A DNA stretch of 59,014 nt from an uncultured Acidobacteriia bacterium (GTDB lineage Bacteria > Acidobacteriota > Terriglobia > Bryobacterales > Bryobacteraceae). The stretch covers positions 1-59,014 of the forward strand of contig CAIYHG010000111.1 of assembly GCA_903925975.1 (NCBI GenBank), written 5' to 3'. This document shows positions 17,430 to 27,604 of this stretch, piece by piece (the stretch's first letter is position 1; each line of letters begins with the position of its first letter). The notes below the pieces were generated by a model that saw only the letters and a program-made list of their open reading frames with translations, did not search any database and was not told where the DNA came from. Made by a program: the position numbers and the translations under genes.

Positions 17430-18959
17430 TTAGTGCCGGAAGTGCCGGATGCCGGTGAACACCATCGCTACGCCGAGCCGGTCGGCCGCCGCGATCACCT
17501 CCGGGTCGCGCACCGATCCACCGGGTTGAATGAACGCCGTCGCGCCGTTCTTCACCGCCTCTTCCAATCCATCCGGGAACGGAAAGAAGGCATCCGATGC
17601 GACCACCGAACCCGCCAACGGCAGCACGGCCTTGAGCGCGCCGATCTTCACCGAATCCACGCGGCTCATCTGCCCGGCGCCTACCGACACGGTCTGCCCC
17701 GGCCGCACATATACGATGGCATTCGACTTGACGTGCTTGGCCACCTTCCATCCGAACAGAAGGCCGGTCCATTCTTCTTCCGAGGGAGCGCGCTTCGTCT
17801 GTACGGTAATCGCCGAGCGTTGCGCCGTGGCGTCATCGGCCGTCTGCGCGAGATAACCGCCGGAGATCGACTTCACCACAATCGGCTCCGGGTTCGCCGC
17901 GACTTCCATCAGCCGCAGATTCTTCTTGCCCTGCAACGCGGCCAGCGCTTCGGGCGTGTAGCCGGGAGCCGCAATCGCCTCCACGAAAATCTTGGCGATT
18001 TCGCGCGCCGTCTCCTCGTCCACGATGCGGTTCACGCCGATCACGCCGCCGAAGGCCGATACGGGGTCGCATTCGAGCGCCTTGCGGTAGGCCTCAGCCA
18101 GCGTAGCCTGCTCTGCGCATCCGCACGGATTGGTGTGCTTGATAATCGCCACCGCGGGCTGCTCGAATTCCGCGACGAGTTGCCAGCAGGCATCCAGATC
18201 CACCAGATTGTTGTACGAGAGTTCCTTGCCTTGCAGTTGCTTCGCGCCCGCGATGCCGCGGCCCGCCGTGCCATAGAGCGCCGCCGACTGGTGCGGGTTT
18301 TCCCCGTAGCGCAGGTCCATCAGCTTCGGCGCGCGCAGATTCAGATCGACCGGCAGCAAGGCAGGCGATCCCTCGCGATCGAGGCGCGCGCTGATGGCCG
18401 AGTCATAATTGGCCGTCGTGCGGAATGCCTTCTTCGCGAGGCGCCATTTCGTGTCGGGCGAAAGGCCGCCGCCATTGGCGCGCATTTCCTCGACGATACC
18501 CTTGTAATCGTCCGGCGAGACCACCACGGCCACGTCCTGGTAATTCTTCGCAGCCGCGCGGATCATGGTGGGGCCGCCGATGTCGATGTTCTCGATCAGT
18601 TCTTCGAGATGCGCGCCGGCCTTTGCCGCCACTTCCTCGAACCGGTAGAGATTCACCACCACCATATCGATGGGGTCAATGCCCTGCTCGGCGAGAGAGC
18701 GCATGTGGTCGGCGCGGGAACGAATCGCCAGGATGCCGCCTTCCACTTTGGGGTGCAAGGTCTTCAGCCGGCCGTCCAGCATTTCGGGGAAGCCGGTAAC
18801 TTCCGAAACGTCCTGAACAGGAACGCCGCTTTCGCGAATCATGCGGGCGGTTCCGCCCGTGGAGATAATGCGCGCGCCCATTTCGCTCAGGTTGCGCGCC
18901 AAATCGACGATGCCAGTCTTGTCTGTGACGCTGATCAGTACCCGCTCAATTTTGTGCAT
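17430..18959 (-). CDS. purH: Bifunctional AICAR transformylase / IMP cyclohydrolase
   Basis: Catalyses the last two steps of IMP synthesis. The 509-residue protein has an N-terminal methylglyoxal-synthase-like cyclohydrolase domain (starting [18 protein letters not shown], with [11 protein letters not shown]) and a C-terminal transformylase domain with [24 protein letters not shown] (Lys-His catalytic pair) and the terminal [31 protein letters not shown]. The ending RHFRH is diagnostic. It is monocistronic or co-transcribed with tadA through the hairpin. Confidence 0.97.
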   Translation of the reverse strand: MHKIERVLISVTDKTGIVDLARNLSEMGARIISTGGTARMIRESGVPVQDVSEVTGFPEMLDGRLKTLHPKVEGGILAIRSRADHMRSLAEQGIDPIDMVVVNLYRFEEVAAKAGAHLEELIENIDIGGPTMIRAAAKNYQDVAVVVSPDDYKGIVEEMRANGGGLSPDTKWRLAKKAFRTTANYDSAISARLDREGSPALLPVDLNLRAPKLMDLRYGENPHQSAALYGTAGRGIAGAKQLQGKELSYNNLVDLDACWQLVAEFEQPAVAIIKHTNPCGCAEQATLAEAYRKALECDPVSAFGGVIGVNRIVDEETAREIAKIFVEAIAAPGYTPEALAALQGKKNLRLMEVAANPEPIVVKSISGGYLAQTADDATAQRSAITVQTKRAPSEEEWTGLLFGWKVAKHVKSNAIVYVRPGQTVSVGAGQMSRVDSVKIGALKAVLPLAGSVVASDAFFPFPDGLEEAVKNGATAFIQPGGSVRDPEVIAAADRLGVAMVFTGIRHFRH

Positions 18960-19004
18960 CTAAACGCACGATACCACATAGGCTCCGCCGGCCTGAACCG
19001 GGAA

Positions 19005-20789
19005 CTAGGCGGCGCACTCGCCGCGGCCGAGTTGGCGCGAGTAGGGCGCGTCGTCGCCCCAATCCTGGTAAATCTCCGGGAAGAGATCGGCGGGTTTGGC
19101 GAGATCGGCCGTAAGCGCGCGGAACGTCTCCACCTTGTGCCGCATCACGTAATCGCGGAAGCTTTCGGCGCCGGTGCGGTTCGCCAGGAAGTGGTTCAAC
19201 ACGCGCGTGACCGCCTCTGGAGCGAGCCGCGCGGGAATCGCCTGGATGGCGAGGCCAAAGCGCATCACGCCCTGGGCGTCGTAACCTCCGCCGAGCAGCA
19301 TCTGGTAGTAAGGAACCTCGCGGCCTTCGATCTTGCGCGCGTTTCCATAGAAGCCAATATCGGCGATCCAGTGCTGGCCGCACGAATTCGGGCAGCCGCT
19401 GATCTTAATCGAAAGATGGCGCACCTGCGGGTCGTCATAGGCCCGAGTGGTTTCCGAAAGCGCCGCGCCCAGTGTCATCGATTTGGTCAGCCCGAGGTTG
19501 CACGAATAGGCGCCCGGGCAGGTGGTAATGTCCTCGATGCTGCTCGCGCCAGGCAGGCCCAGCCCCGCCTCGCGCAACGCGGCGTGAGCCTGCGGCAGCG
19601 ACGCAAGCTGCACGAACGCGAGAATGGCATTCTGGTCGATTCCCAGCCGCACTAAACCGTCGCCCATGCCGTCCGCAATGCGGGCCAGCGCGCGAAATTG
19701 CTCGCCCGTGAGATTTCCCTGATCTGTCCGCACTACCACGGCGGCGTAGCCCGGCTGGCGCTGCTCCACAACGTTGGTTTCGAACCACGCATCGTATTCC
19801 GCATCCCCAGTGCGCTTGCTGCCGGCCACGGGCAGCAGCGAGCCGGTGCCAAGGCTCTTGGGCCGCGACTCGAAACCGCCGAACCCTTCGGGAACTTCTT
19901 TCGGCCACTCGATGCCGCCGTTCTCCAGGATATTGGCGTACTCCTTTTCAATCTCGTCCCGCAGCCACTCCATGCCGCGCTCCCGTGCGAGGAATTTCAG
20001 GCGCGCCTTGTTCTTGTTGTCGCGCGTGCCGTACCGGTTGAAGACGCGGATTACCGCTTCGCTCCGGTTCAGCAGCCGCTCTTCGGGCACGAACTCGTCC
20101 AGCAACTGCGCCTCGGTAGGCAGCGGCCCCAGTCCGCCGGCGATGATCATCCGGAACCCGCGCGCGCCGTCGCGAATCACGGCCCGCAGGCCGACATCGT
20201 TGATCGCGCCCGCGATGCAATCATGGCCGGCGCAGCCATCGAAGGCGAACTTGAACTTTCGGGGCAAATTACTGGTGAGGTCCTTGCGCAGAAACGCGAA
20301 GGCGAGTTTCTGTGCATAGGGACGTACATCGAACACCTCATCCCGCGAGATGCCGGCCCATGGGCAGGTGGTCACGTTGCGGACCGTGTTGTAGCAAGCC
20401 TCCCGGTTCGTCAGGCCCACGTCCGCCAGCCGGTGCATGAGAGAGGAAACCTGGGCCAGCGGGACGAAGTGATACTGCACATTCTGCCGGGTGGTGAGGT
20501 GGCCTTTGCCGCCGCCAAACTCATCGGCGACCGCCGCCAACTGCTCCGCCTGCCGGGCCGTCATCAGCCCGCCCGGGACTTTGCAGCGCACCATCTGGAC
20601 GCCGGGCTGGCGCTGCCCGTAGATGCCGTGCTTCAGGCGGTACGGGCGGAACTGGTCCTCCGTCATGTCGCCCTTCAGGAATGCTTCCGAGGTGCGGCGG
20701 AAGGTCTCGATTTCCTCGCGGACCAGGGCGTCATACTGCATTTCGAACTCGTCGCGGGGCGGGGTGTTTTCCTGAACCAGACCTGACAC
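19005..20789 (-). CDS. Ferredoxin-type sulfite/nitrite reductase
   Basis: Siroheme and [4Fe-4S] enzyme that reduces sulfite to sulfide or nitrite to ammonium with six electrons. About 594 residues contain the two duplicated ferrodoxin-like/sirohaem halves: the N-terminal GQRQPGVQMVRCKVPGG and GHLTTRQNVQYH, and the cluster cysteines in TTCPGAYSCN and SGCPNSCGQHWI (C-x5-C and C-x3-C). The motifs do not separate sulfite from nitrite use, and no sulfate or nitrate genes are adjacent. The GTG at 20789 is favoured over the ATG at 20795 because a strong GGAGG (20800-20796) directly abuts the ATG but is six bases from the GTG. Confidence 0.9.
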   Translation of the reverse strand: MSGLVQENTPPRDEFEMQYDALVREEIETFRRTSEAFLKGDMTEDQFRPYRLKHGIYGQRQPGVQMVRCKVPGGLMTARQAEQLAAVADEFGGGKGHLTTRQNVQYHFVPLAQVSSLMHRLADVGLTNREACYNTVRNVTTCPWAGISRDEVFDVRPYAQKLAFAFLRKDLTSNLPRKFKFAFDGCAGHDCIAGAINDVGLRAVIRDGARGFRMIIAGGLGPLPTEAQLLDEFVPEERLLNRSEAVIRVFNRYGTRDNKNKARLKFLARERGMEWLRDEIEKEYANILENGGIEWPKEVPEGFGGFESRPKSLGTGSLLPVAGSKRTGDAEYDAWFETNVVEQRQPGYAAVVVRTDQGNLTGEQFRALARIADGMGDGLVRLGIDQNAILAFVQLASLPQAHAALREAGLGLPGASSIEDITTCPGAYSCNLGLTKSMTLGAALSETTRAYDDPQVRHLSIKISGCPNSCGQHWIADIGFYGNARKIEGREVPYYQMLLGGGYDAQGVMRFGLAIQAIPARLAPEAVTRVLNHFLANRTGAESFRDYVMRHKVETFRALTADLAKPADLFPEIYQDWGDDAPYSRQLGRGECAA

Positions 20790-20855
20790 TAGCATCCTCC
20801 TATATTAGATAGAGATTACCATGTTTAACGCTGCGGATCAAGCGGAGGGTGACAA

Positions 20856-20873
20856 GGGCCGCCGAAGCGGCCC
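20856..20873 (-). terminator. Hairpin at the end of the seven-gene VWA/MoxR operon
   Basis: GGGCCGC / GCGGCCC with a tetraloop (TTCG on the minus strand), 7 bases beyond the stop of the Gln-rich gene. Only a short T-containing stretch follows, so termination may be partial. Confidence 0.5.
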
Positions 20874-20880
20874 CTATCAG

Positions 20881-23800
20881 CTACTTTGAATTGGACTTAC
20901 TGAGTTGACGGAAGTACTCGGCCACGGCTTCGGCGTAGCCGTGCGGCACGGGTTCGGAGCCCTGGCTGCGAACGCTGGAATCGCCCTGATCGAGCTTGCG
21001 CCGGAGCTGCATTTCTACCTGCTCCATGCTCGCGACCACCGCCGCACGGATGCGCTCCGAGAGCAGCGGATCGTTCATGTACGCGCTTGGGTCCAGCCGG
21101 CGCATGTCGCGCACCAGAGATTGCAAGTCGCGGCCCACCTGGTCGTCGCCCACCCGGCCCTGGAGGTCCGTAAGCGTCCGAACGGTGTTCTGGTAGGAGC
21201 CTACGAAATCGGGGCCTAACTGGCCGCCCCAATTCCCGCCGTTCCAATTGGCGCCGCCGTTCCAATTACCGCCCACATTGCCGCCACCGCCTCCGCCGTT
21301 CCCGCCCTGCTGGCGCTGGCCGCCCTGGGCTTGTTGGCCACCCTGCTGGCCACCTTGACCCTGTTGGCCGCCTTGACCCTGCTGCCCTTGTTGGCCGCCC
21401 TGGCCCTGTTGGCCCTGCTGTCCCCCTTGGCCCTGTTGACCTTGCTGTCCCTGTTGACCCTGTTGTCCTTGCTGACCTTGCTGTCCTTGTTGGCCTTGTT
21501 GGCCCTGTTGCCCGCGCTGGAGTTGCTGCGGATTGCGGCCCTGGGCTTGCGCGTTGCCCGCGCGCAAGGCCTCAAGTTGGCTCCGCAGTTGTTCCACCTG
21601 CGCTAGAGCTTGCTCCATGGCCTGACGGTCGTCTCCGCCCGCGCCCTGCTGCTGGCCGTCGTTCATGGCCTGGCGAACGCCGTTGAGCTTGCCGCGGAGG
21701 TCATTCAGCCCCTGGGTAATGTTCATTTCCGAAAGAGCCGCGTAAGCCGCATTGCCGTTGCGAATGTACGTGGAGTTTCGTTCCATGTTGCGCTGCAACT
21801 CGGCTTGCTGCTCTTCCGCCAACGCTTCGCGCAGGCGGGCGGCGGCCTGGCGCTGCGTGCTCATCAAATCGCGGACGGCGCTTTGCATTCCCTGTTCAAG
21901 TTTGGCCAAATCCTGTGCCTCGTCCGTCTTGCGGTCCGCCAATTCCTGCGCCTGGGCGCGTGTCATCCCTCTGCCGCTGTTGGCCGCCATGGCCTTCCGC
22001 AGATCCTGCTCAAACTGCTGCTGGGTTTGAGCCAGTTCCTCTGCCTGGCTTGCCAGATCTTCCACCTGGTTGCTGGTCTGCGCGCCACGCAGCGCCGATA
22101 GTTCGCGTTGCGCTTCCTGCAGCCGTTCCGCCGCGCGGCTCGCGTCCGCTTGCGATTGCGGCGTGCCGGCTTGTTGCGAAGAGGCCGCCTGGCGCATGTC
22201 CTGCAAGGCTTGCTGCAACTGCTCCAAGGTCCTCTGCAATTGCTGGCGGCCCGCTGTAGCGCCGGCTTGGCCCTGCTGTCCCTGCTGCCCTTGCTGCCGC
22301 GACTGCTGGCCCTGTTGTTGCTGCCCCTGTTGACCCTGTTGCCCCTGTTGTCCCTGCTGTCCTTGCTGCCCCTGTTGGCCTTGTTGGCCTTGTTGTCCCT
22401 GCTGACCCTGCTGCCCTTGCTGGCCCTGTTGCGACTGCTGGCTATTACGGCTCAACTGACCGCCGTTTTGCGACATCTGTTGTATCTGCTGCTGCAGTTG
22501 CTCGGCCTCGCGCCGGAGCATCTCCTGCTGCCACCGCTGCTGCGGCGTCTGCATGCCCTGCTTCTGCTGTTGGGCCAGTTCCTGCTGCCTCTTGGCGAGC
22601 TGTTTGAGCTTCTCCAGCGCGTCATCCACTTCCTGCTGCCGCTGGCCGCCCGATTGCGATTGCTGCGTGTTCTCGTACTGGTTCTTCTCGGTATCGAGCT
22701 CCAGATCGAACAAGCCCTGCAGGTCGCGTGTGGCGCTGTTTCCGCCGCCGCCACCGCCACCTCCGCCGCCACCGCCCTGCTGCCCGAAAGCCACTTCGAT
22801 ATCGCGCCGCGTGGCTTCGGCCCGCAGTAGATATTGAAGCGCCTGCTGCTCAGGCGTCAGCGCGTCTTTCCAGCTTCCGCCCTTCAGCTTATCGGCCGCG
22901 GGGCCCATCGCGTCGGCCGCTTTATTCATGGCGTCTACGAAAGTCTTGAACGCGTCCCCGGCCGTATCGAGTTGGCGCGCTTGCATGCGGCTGGCCAGCG
23001 ATTTCGCCTGATCGCGCAACTTGGATTGCGTTTGCGATAGAAACGCCGCGTTCTCAGCCGCGTCTTTCCGGCCCGAATCCTTCAGTTGATTGAAGGTCGC
23101 GGTGATGATCTCTTTCTGCCGCTGCGAAATTTCCTGATCGTTCTGGTCCTGCTGCTGGCCGCCGCCACCCCCGCCTCCGCCGCCTGCCTGCTGCGACTGC
23201 GAGTAGTTCCTCTCGAACGGATCGGCCTGAATGAAGAACATGTCCGTGTTGGACGTGGCCCGCGCATCCTTAGCCGTCGCATAGATGCTCACTACGTCGC
23301 CCGGTTGCGCCTTGAAATCCTCCATCGAGAGCGTCGCTTCTCCGGAGCCGTCTTTCGAACCCTTCGCCTGAAGCAGGGAAATGGTCTTCTCCGGCCCGGC
23401 GTTCACCGAATAATGCAATTGGACTTCGCTGAGCCCGAAATCGTCCTTAGCTTTCACCGCAACCGTCACTTCTTCAATCGGCGAGGCATGGAAATCGCGG
23501 CCGGGCCGGCTGATTTCAACCGAGGGCAGGTTATCCTTTTGCGCCTCGATGAAGTAGTCTTCCGTCAGCCGGACCGCTTCGCCGCTTTCGATGGCGGCTA
23601 CGTGGTACATGCCGTCGCGCTGAATCGGCACGCTGGCCACCAGCGCGCCCCCCGCGCCGGATTCCAGCGGAATCTTCGAGCCATCCTCCATCACCAGCGC
23701 GCCGTTCGCCAGAGGCCGGTCGGTCTGCACCAACACGTCAGCCTTCGTGCCTTCCACAGCCCTCAGGTCCCCGCCGGGGTTCTCGACGAAATCCTTCATT

Positions 23801-24678
23801 CCCGTCCAGGAGGGGTAGTGATAAGTCACCTTGAGGTTCTTCACGCCGGGCAGATCGAGCACGTTCAATTTGAATGTCTTGGAGCGGACGCCGCCCGCTT
23901 CCACGTAATATTCCAGGCTTTCCGGAATCCCGGCGATCAGAAACTGATAGGCCGAAGCGCCTTCCTGCGCGCGCATTTCGGCCTGCTCCCATCCGGCCGC
24001 GCTCACATAATGCGCCACGAAGCGAACGTTCGGGGCCGTGAAGCCCTTCAGCTTCGCCTGTATCATCAGGTCCGACCGCTTCCGCACCGTGCGGTTGCCC
24101 GGATCGACCACGATATCGTAGTAGGGCTGCACATCGGCTTTCGGTAAGCCGCCCCACAGCAGAGCCGTTCCGTATCCCATGAATCCAGGACCGGATGTGC
24201 CCAGCCACAGCAGCAGGCCGAGCGAAAAGACGGCCGCTCCGGACAGGCTGAACATCCAGGCCGTGCGGGCCACGTTTTGCGGCTGAGCCTGCGCGGCCAC
24301 CACGAGAGTGTCGTCCGCAAGCAGGGGCAGGAATGGATCGCTGGGGTTCTGTTCAAGGCGCTCGGTGAACGTCAGCAGGCGTTCTTCAAACTGCGGATAT
24401 CTGGCTTCGGCGGCCCGCGCCGCTTTACGGCGGTTGAGGCGCAGTACGGGAATGATGAGCGCGGCCGCTACCGCAAAGGCCAATCCCAGGAACAGGAATA
24501 CGCGCGCCCCCACTACGCTGGGGTTGGAAAAAGCGTAATGGTTGATGGCCAGAACGGCGAGCACCGTCAGGCCCAGCGCCGAACCCGCGGCAATTGCCGC
24601 GCCGCGCGTGAAGGCCAACCACCGGAGCCGCCGCTCCACGGCGCCCAGATATTGCGAAAGGCGATCCAAAGGCTTCAT
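20881..24678 (-). CDS. Giant membrane-anchored Gln/Gly-rich protein (DUF4175-like)
   Basis: Unrecognised 1265-residue protein that ends the seven-gene operon. Two hydrophobic helices (about residues 20-48 and 55-80) and a third near 143-165 suggest an N-terminal membrane anchor. Residues 180-510 look like beta-rich extracytoplasmic domains. Residues 510-1150 are helical and extremely rich in Gln and Gly, with two QQG repeat blocks (about 747-805 and 1048-1113) and poly-Gly runs, separated by coiled-coil-like sequence; the last 100 residues are folded-looking again. The organisation resembles DUF4175-type proteins in MoxR/VWA operons. Its ATG overlaps the stop of the upstream BatA-like gene (ATGA). 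Confidence 0.85.
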   Translation of the reverse strand: MKPLDRLSQYLGAVERRLRWLAFTRGAAIAAGSALGLTVLAVLAINHYAFSNPSVVGARVFLFLGLAFAVAAALIIPVLRLNRRKAARAAEARYPQFEERLLTFTERLEQNPSDPFLPLLADDTLVVAAQAQPQNVARTAWMFSLSGAAVFSLGLLLWLGTSGPGFMGYGTALLWGGLPKADVQPYYDIVVDPGNRTVRKRSDLMIQAKLKGFTAPNVRFVAHYVSAAGWEQAEMRAQEGASAYQFLIAGIPESLEYYVEAGGVRSKTFKLNVLDLPGVKNLKVTYHYPSWTGMKDFVENPGGDLRAVEGTKADVLVQTDRPLANGALVMEDGSKIPLESGAGGALVASVPIQRDGMYHVAAIESGEAVRLTEDYFIEAQKDNLPSVEISRPGRDFHASPIEEVTVAVKAKDDFGLSEVQLHYSVNAGPEKTISLLQAKGSKDGSGEATLSMEDFKAQPGDVVSIYATAKDARATSNTDMFFIQADPFERNYSQSQQAGGGGGGGGGQQQDQNDQEISQRQKEIITATFNQLKDSGRKDAAENAAFLSQTQSKLRDQAKSLASRMQARQLDTAGDAFKTFVDAMNKAADAMGPAADKLKGGSWKDALTPEQQALQYLLRAEATRRDIEVAFGQQGGGGGGGGGGGGNSATRDLQGLFDLELDTEKNQYENTQQSQSGGQRQQEVDDALEKLKQLAKRQQELAQQQKQGMQTPQQRWQQEMLRREAEQLQQQIQQMSQNGGQLSRNSQQSQQGQQGQQGQQGQQGQQGQQGQQGQQGQQGQQGQQGQQQQGQQSRQQGQQGQQGQAGATAGRQQLQRTLEQLQQALQDMRQAASSQQAGTPQSQADASRAAERLQEAQRELSALRGAQTSNQVEDLASQAEELAQTQQQFEQDLRKAMAANSGRGMTRAQAQELADRKTDEAQDLAKLEQGMQSAVRDLMSTQRQAAARLREALAEEQQAELQRNMERNSTYIRNGNAAYAALSEMNITQGLNDLRGKLNGVRQAMNDGQQQGAGGDDRQAMEQALAQVEQLRSQLEALRAGNAQAQGRNPQQLQRGQQGQQGQQGQQGQQGQQGQQGQQGQQGQGGQQGQQGQGGQQGQQGQGGQQGQGGQQGGQQAQGGQRQQGGNGGGGGGNVGGNWNGGANWNGGNWGGQLGPDFVGSYQNTVRTLTDLQGRVGDDQVGRDLQSLVRDMRRLDPSAYMNDPLLSERIRAAVVASMEQVEMQLRRKLDQGDSSVRSQGSEPVPHGYAEAVAEYFRQLSKSNSK
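21345..21513 (-). repeat. 9-bp repeat block encoding (QQG)n, C-terminal block
   Basis: Imperfect tandem repeats of a 9-base unit (ctgttggcc/ttgctgtcc on the plus strand) encode Gln-Gln-Gly triplets inside the giant protein. Third-position variation between units shows selection on the protein rather than a recent pure DNA expansion. Confidence 0.85.
22266..22440 (-). repeat. 9-bp repeat block encoding (QQG)n, central block
   Basis: Second run of the same 9-base unit in the same reading frame, with a few Gln-Gln-Gln-Gln and Ser-Arg interruptions. Length is likely to vary between strains by slippage. Confidence 0.85.
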
Positions 24679-26678
24679 GCCGCCTCCTTATCAACCGATA
24701 AGTGCTTATTTCCCAACAGCGATTCGGCTACTGCCAGAATGAGTACCGCGACCATGATATACCACCACAAAGGCACCGTTCTTTCACCCGTTTCCGTGGT
24801 CCCCGCGGCCGTCGCGGAACCTTGCGAAGTGTTGCGCCACAATGCAACCGTCTCGTCGGAGGTGGGGGTAAGATCGGATTCCCGACGGTCGGCGTTCACC
24901 GCCACCGTTTCCGGTCCGCTCGGGCGGTGAATTTCGTAAAAACCCGCTTCGGTGAATTGAATATTCTGCGCCTTGGCTCCCTGTTCCAGGGAAAGCGCGC
25001 GCGCCCCGTGCGGGTCCAGCACTTCAACCGCTGCGCCGGGTTGCAGCGCGTCGCGCAATTCGGCGTAGGCCCCAACGCTGACGCTGGGCGGCCCGCTATC
25101 GAGCCTTCCCAAATACCGGGAGGCGCGCTCGATGAAGGGAACGAATGTGGGGTGCAGCGGAAAATCGTTGGCCACGTTGTCGAAGGTGGAGGCAAACACG
25201 AGAATACGGCCGTCCCCCACCTGCTGATCGAGCAGCAGCGGAGAACCATCGGAAAGTTTCGCCACAACGCGCGCCCCGCCGGCGGCGATGCCGATGGTCT
25301 GGTAGAACTTCACGTCGTCCCAATGCGCGTCGGCCAGAATGGCCGGGTGCGAGATGTCTACCCAGTCGGCCGTCTGAAATCTGGCGCCCTCGCGCCCGGC
25401 GTAGTGCGCGCCTTCAATGCGGCCGGCGGAAACGGGCACTTGCGATACGCCCGCCGAATTATGCCCCAACGCGACGAAAACCGATCCGCCCGCGCTGACG
25501 TAGTTCTTCAACTCCCTTTCCAAACCGGCCGGCAACGCGCCAACGTCGGAGAGCACTACGAACGCATAGTGTGACGGAGCCACGTTCGCAGCCTGTTCCG
25601 GCACGGCCGCGTCGATCTGGAATGCCGATTGCCCCGCCGCCTCCAGCGCCGCGTTGAAATACAGCAGATCGCGCGTGGACCCCGCCTCGTGAAGGAATAG
25701 CGCGCGGCGCGGGTCGGCCCGCTCCACCGAGAAGTAGAAGTGGTCGTCGTTCGGCAGGTTATCGGCCGAATCGATGCGGATCTCGCCCTTGTTCTGCCCG
25801 TGCGGAACATCCATCGAAAGGAACTCCACCGTGGCCCGGCCGTTCTCCGGCACGGCGACCGTCTTGGTCTCGGTAACGCGCCCGTTCAGCGCTAAGGAAA
25901 CCGTGCGCTCGGCCTTGCCCGTGCCGTAACCGGCCACGGTCACCAGCACGCGCGATTTCTTGTTGTCATAAACCCGGCGCGGCGCAATCACGTTCTCCAC
26001 GGCGAAGTTCGGCTGCTTGGAGCCGACCCGGTGCGGCGAAAGGCGAATGCTTTCGTTCAGGCGCAGGTCATTGAAATTCCCGGGCATGCCCGTCTGCTGC
26101 ATATCCGAGAACAGTTCCACATTAATCGGCAGATTGAGTGAGCGCGCTACGGAACGCGCGGCGCGCGCCAGTTCGGCAAAAGACGTCCCGGCATCAGAGG
26201 GTTCAATCGCGTCGATGGCGGCGCTGAGAGCGGCGTGATCGTCCGTAACCTCGCTCATGGCTTGCATGCGCGTTCCGAACGCCATCACTTCAGCCTTCTG
26301 GCCCAAGGAAAGCCCGCCGACAAAGGCTTTCGCCTCTCGCTTCGCTTCGTCCAAACGGCCGTCGTCGCGCATGCTGAGCGAATTGTCTATGGCCACCAAG
26401 GCCACCGCTCCGGAGCGGTTGATCGGAACTCCCGTGCGGCGGATGAAGGGCGCCGCGAACGCCAAAGCCAGCAGCGCGACGATCGCCGTGCGCAGCGCGA
26501 ACAGAAGAAGATAGCGCAGGCGCTTGTGCTTGATCGAGCTTTGCAGGTGCTGCTCGAAGAACATCAGCGAGCTGAAAGGCTGCGGCGTGGAGCGGTGCTT
26601 CTTCAGCAGATGAAGCCAGACGGGCAACCCTACAGCGACGAGACCTCCAAGGAACCAAGGCGCCAGGAATCCCATCAC
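24675..26678 (-). CDS. BatA-like VWA-domain membrane protein
   Basis: Membrane protein of 667 residues. The N-terminus (MGFLAPWFLGGLVAVGLPVWLHLLKKH) is the BatA/Oxa-like helix found in MoxR-linked VWA proteins; a second helix lies at about 56-78. The VWA domain carries the MIDAS motif DNSLS (98-102). Later residues form a beta-rich region and a glutamine-amidotransferase-like stretch (FVVLSDVGALP, near 375), and a last helix is near the C-terminus (WWYIMVAVLILAVAESLL). The gene overlaps both neighbours by ATGA (24675-24678 and 26675-26678). It probably receives ATP-driven remodelling by the MoxR protein of the operon. Confidence 0.9.
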   Translation of the reverse strand: MMGFLAPWFLGGLVAVGLPVWLHLLKKHRSTPQPFSSLMFFEQHLQSSIKHKRLRYLLLFALRTAIVALLALAFAAPFIRRTGVPINRSGAVALVAIDNSLSMRDDGRLDEAKREAKAFVGGLSLGQKAEVMAFGTRMQAMSEVTDDHAALSAAIDAIEPSDAGTSFAELARAARSVARSLNLPINVELFSDMQQTGMPGNFNDLRLNESIRLSPHRVGSKQPNFAVENVIAPRRVYDNKKSRVLVTVAGYGTGKAERTVSLALNGRVTETKTVAVPENGRATVEFLSMDVPHGQNKGEIRIDSADNLPNDDHFYFSVERADPRRALFLHEAGSTRDLLYFNAALEAAGQSAFQIDAAVPEQAANVAPSHYAFVVLSDVGALPAGLERELKNYVSAGGSVFVALGHNSAGVSQVPVSAGRIEGAHYAGREGARFQTADWVDISHPAILADAHWDDVKFYQTIGIAAGGARVVAKLSDGSPLLLDQQVGDGRILVFASTFDNVANDFPLHPTFVPFIERASRYLGRLDSGPPSVSVGAYAELRDALQPGAAVEVLDPHGARALSLEQGAKAQNIQFTEAGFYEIHRPSGPETVAVNADRRESDLTPTSDETVALWRNTSQGSATAAGTTETGERTVPLWWYIMVAVLILAVAESLLGNKHLSVDKEAA

Positions 26679-27565
26679 ATCCTCCCCTGCCGGATTGACA
26701 GATACTCGCGCAATCCCTCGTCTAGCGGCCGGGATGTGTTCATGAGGAAATAGTCCAGCCCGGCGGACCGCGCCGCATCGTTCAGGTTCTGGATATGAGA
26801 AGCGATCTTACTCCGGTACTCGTGCCGCGCGTATTCCGGAGAGACTTCGAGCGAACGCGTGGCATCTTCCATATCCACCAGGAGCACCGGGTCGCGAAAC
26901 TTCGGTTCGATCTCTTGCGGATCGAGAACGTGGAACAGCACGACTTCGTTGCCACGGTGCCGCAGGGGCTCCACCGTGTTGATGATCTCCTCCGGCGGAG
27001 CGTAGAAATCCGAAAGCACGATGACCAGGCCGCGGCGATGCAGATAATTCTGAAAATGAGCGAAAGGCTTCGAGAAATCGGTGCGCGTGCCGGGCTCCGC
27101 CTTTTCAATCGCGTGAAGGAGCCGGAAGAGCTGCCCCTGCCGCGTGGAAGGCGCAACGTAGTTGACCACGTCCTCATCGAAAACGATCAACCCCGCCGCG
27201 TCGCGCTGCAGGTTCGCGAGGTAGCACAAGGAAGCCGCCACGAAGCGGGAGTAATCGAGCTTATGCACTTCCTGCGAACCATACCCCATGGACGCGGAGG
27301 TATCGAGCAGAATCAGAAGCTGCGTGTTGGTTTCGCCGCGGTAGCGCTTGAGATAGCAACGGTCGGTACGCGCGAAGACGTTCCAATCGACGTGCCGCAA
27401 GTCGTCGCCCGGAGTATAAGCGCGATACTCCGCGAACTCCTGCGAAAACCCGAAATCCGGCGACCGGTGGAGGCCCGCAACGAAACCATCAACTACAGTC
27501 TTGGCGACAAGGTCGAGCCCCGTGATGGAGGCCAGCGTATCGGGATCGAGAAATCTTTGTAGCAT
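26675..27565 (-). CDS. DUF58-domain protein (VWA-like, MoxR partner)
   Basis: Soluble protein of 296 residues. It has the DUF58 signature GLHRSPDFGFSQEFAEYR followed by GDDLRHVDWNVFARTDRCYLKRY (residues 31-75) and a VWA-like MIDAS sequence DTSASM at 88-93. DUF58 proteins are usual partners of MoxR ATPases and may act as adaptors between the ATPase and VWA targets. It lies between moxR and the BatA-like gene, 39 bases after the moxR stop. Confidence 0.93.
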   Translation of the reverse strand: MLQRFLDPDTLASITGLDLVAKTVVDGFVAGLHRSPDFGFSQEFAEYRAYTPGDDLRHVDWNVFARTDRCYLKRYRGETNTQLLILLDTSASMGYGSQEVHKLDYSRFVAASLCYLANLQRDAAGLIVFDEDVVNYVAPSTRQGQLFRLLHAIEKAEPGTRTDFSKPFAHFQNYLHRRGLVIVLSDFYAPPEEIINTVEPLRHRGNEVVLFHVLDPQEIEPKFRDPVLLVDMEDATRSLEVSPEYARHEYRSKIASHIQNLNDAARSAGLDYFLMNTSRPLDEGLREYLSIRQGRM

Positions 27566-27604
27566 CTAAGCAAGCCTTGGAGTTACGCGTCCGGCACTCA
27601 GCCT

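Noticed and set aside
17394..19655. Plus-strand open frame (753 codons) over purH and sulfite reductase
   Set aside because: Crosses two real genes on the other strand and has no family motifs.
21345..22440. Repeat array that could look like CRISPR
   Set aside because: The 9-base unit is in-frame coding sequence for Gln-Gln-Gly without spacers.
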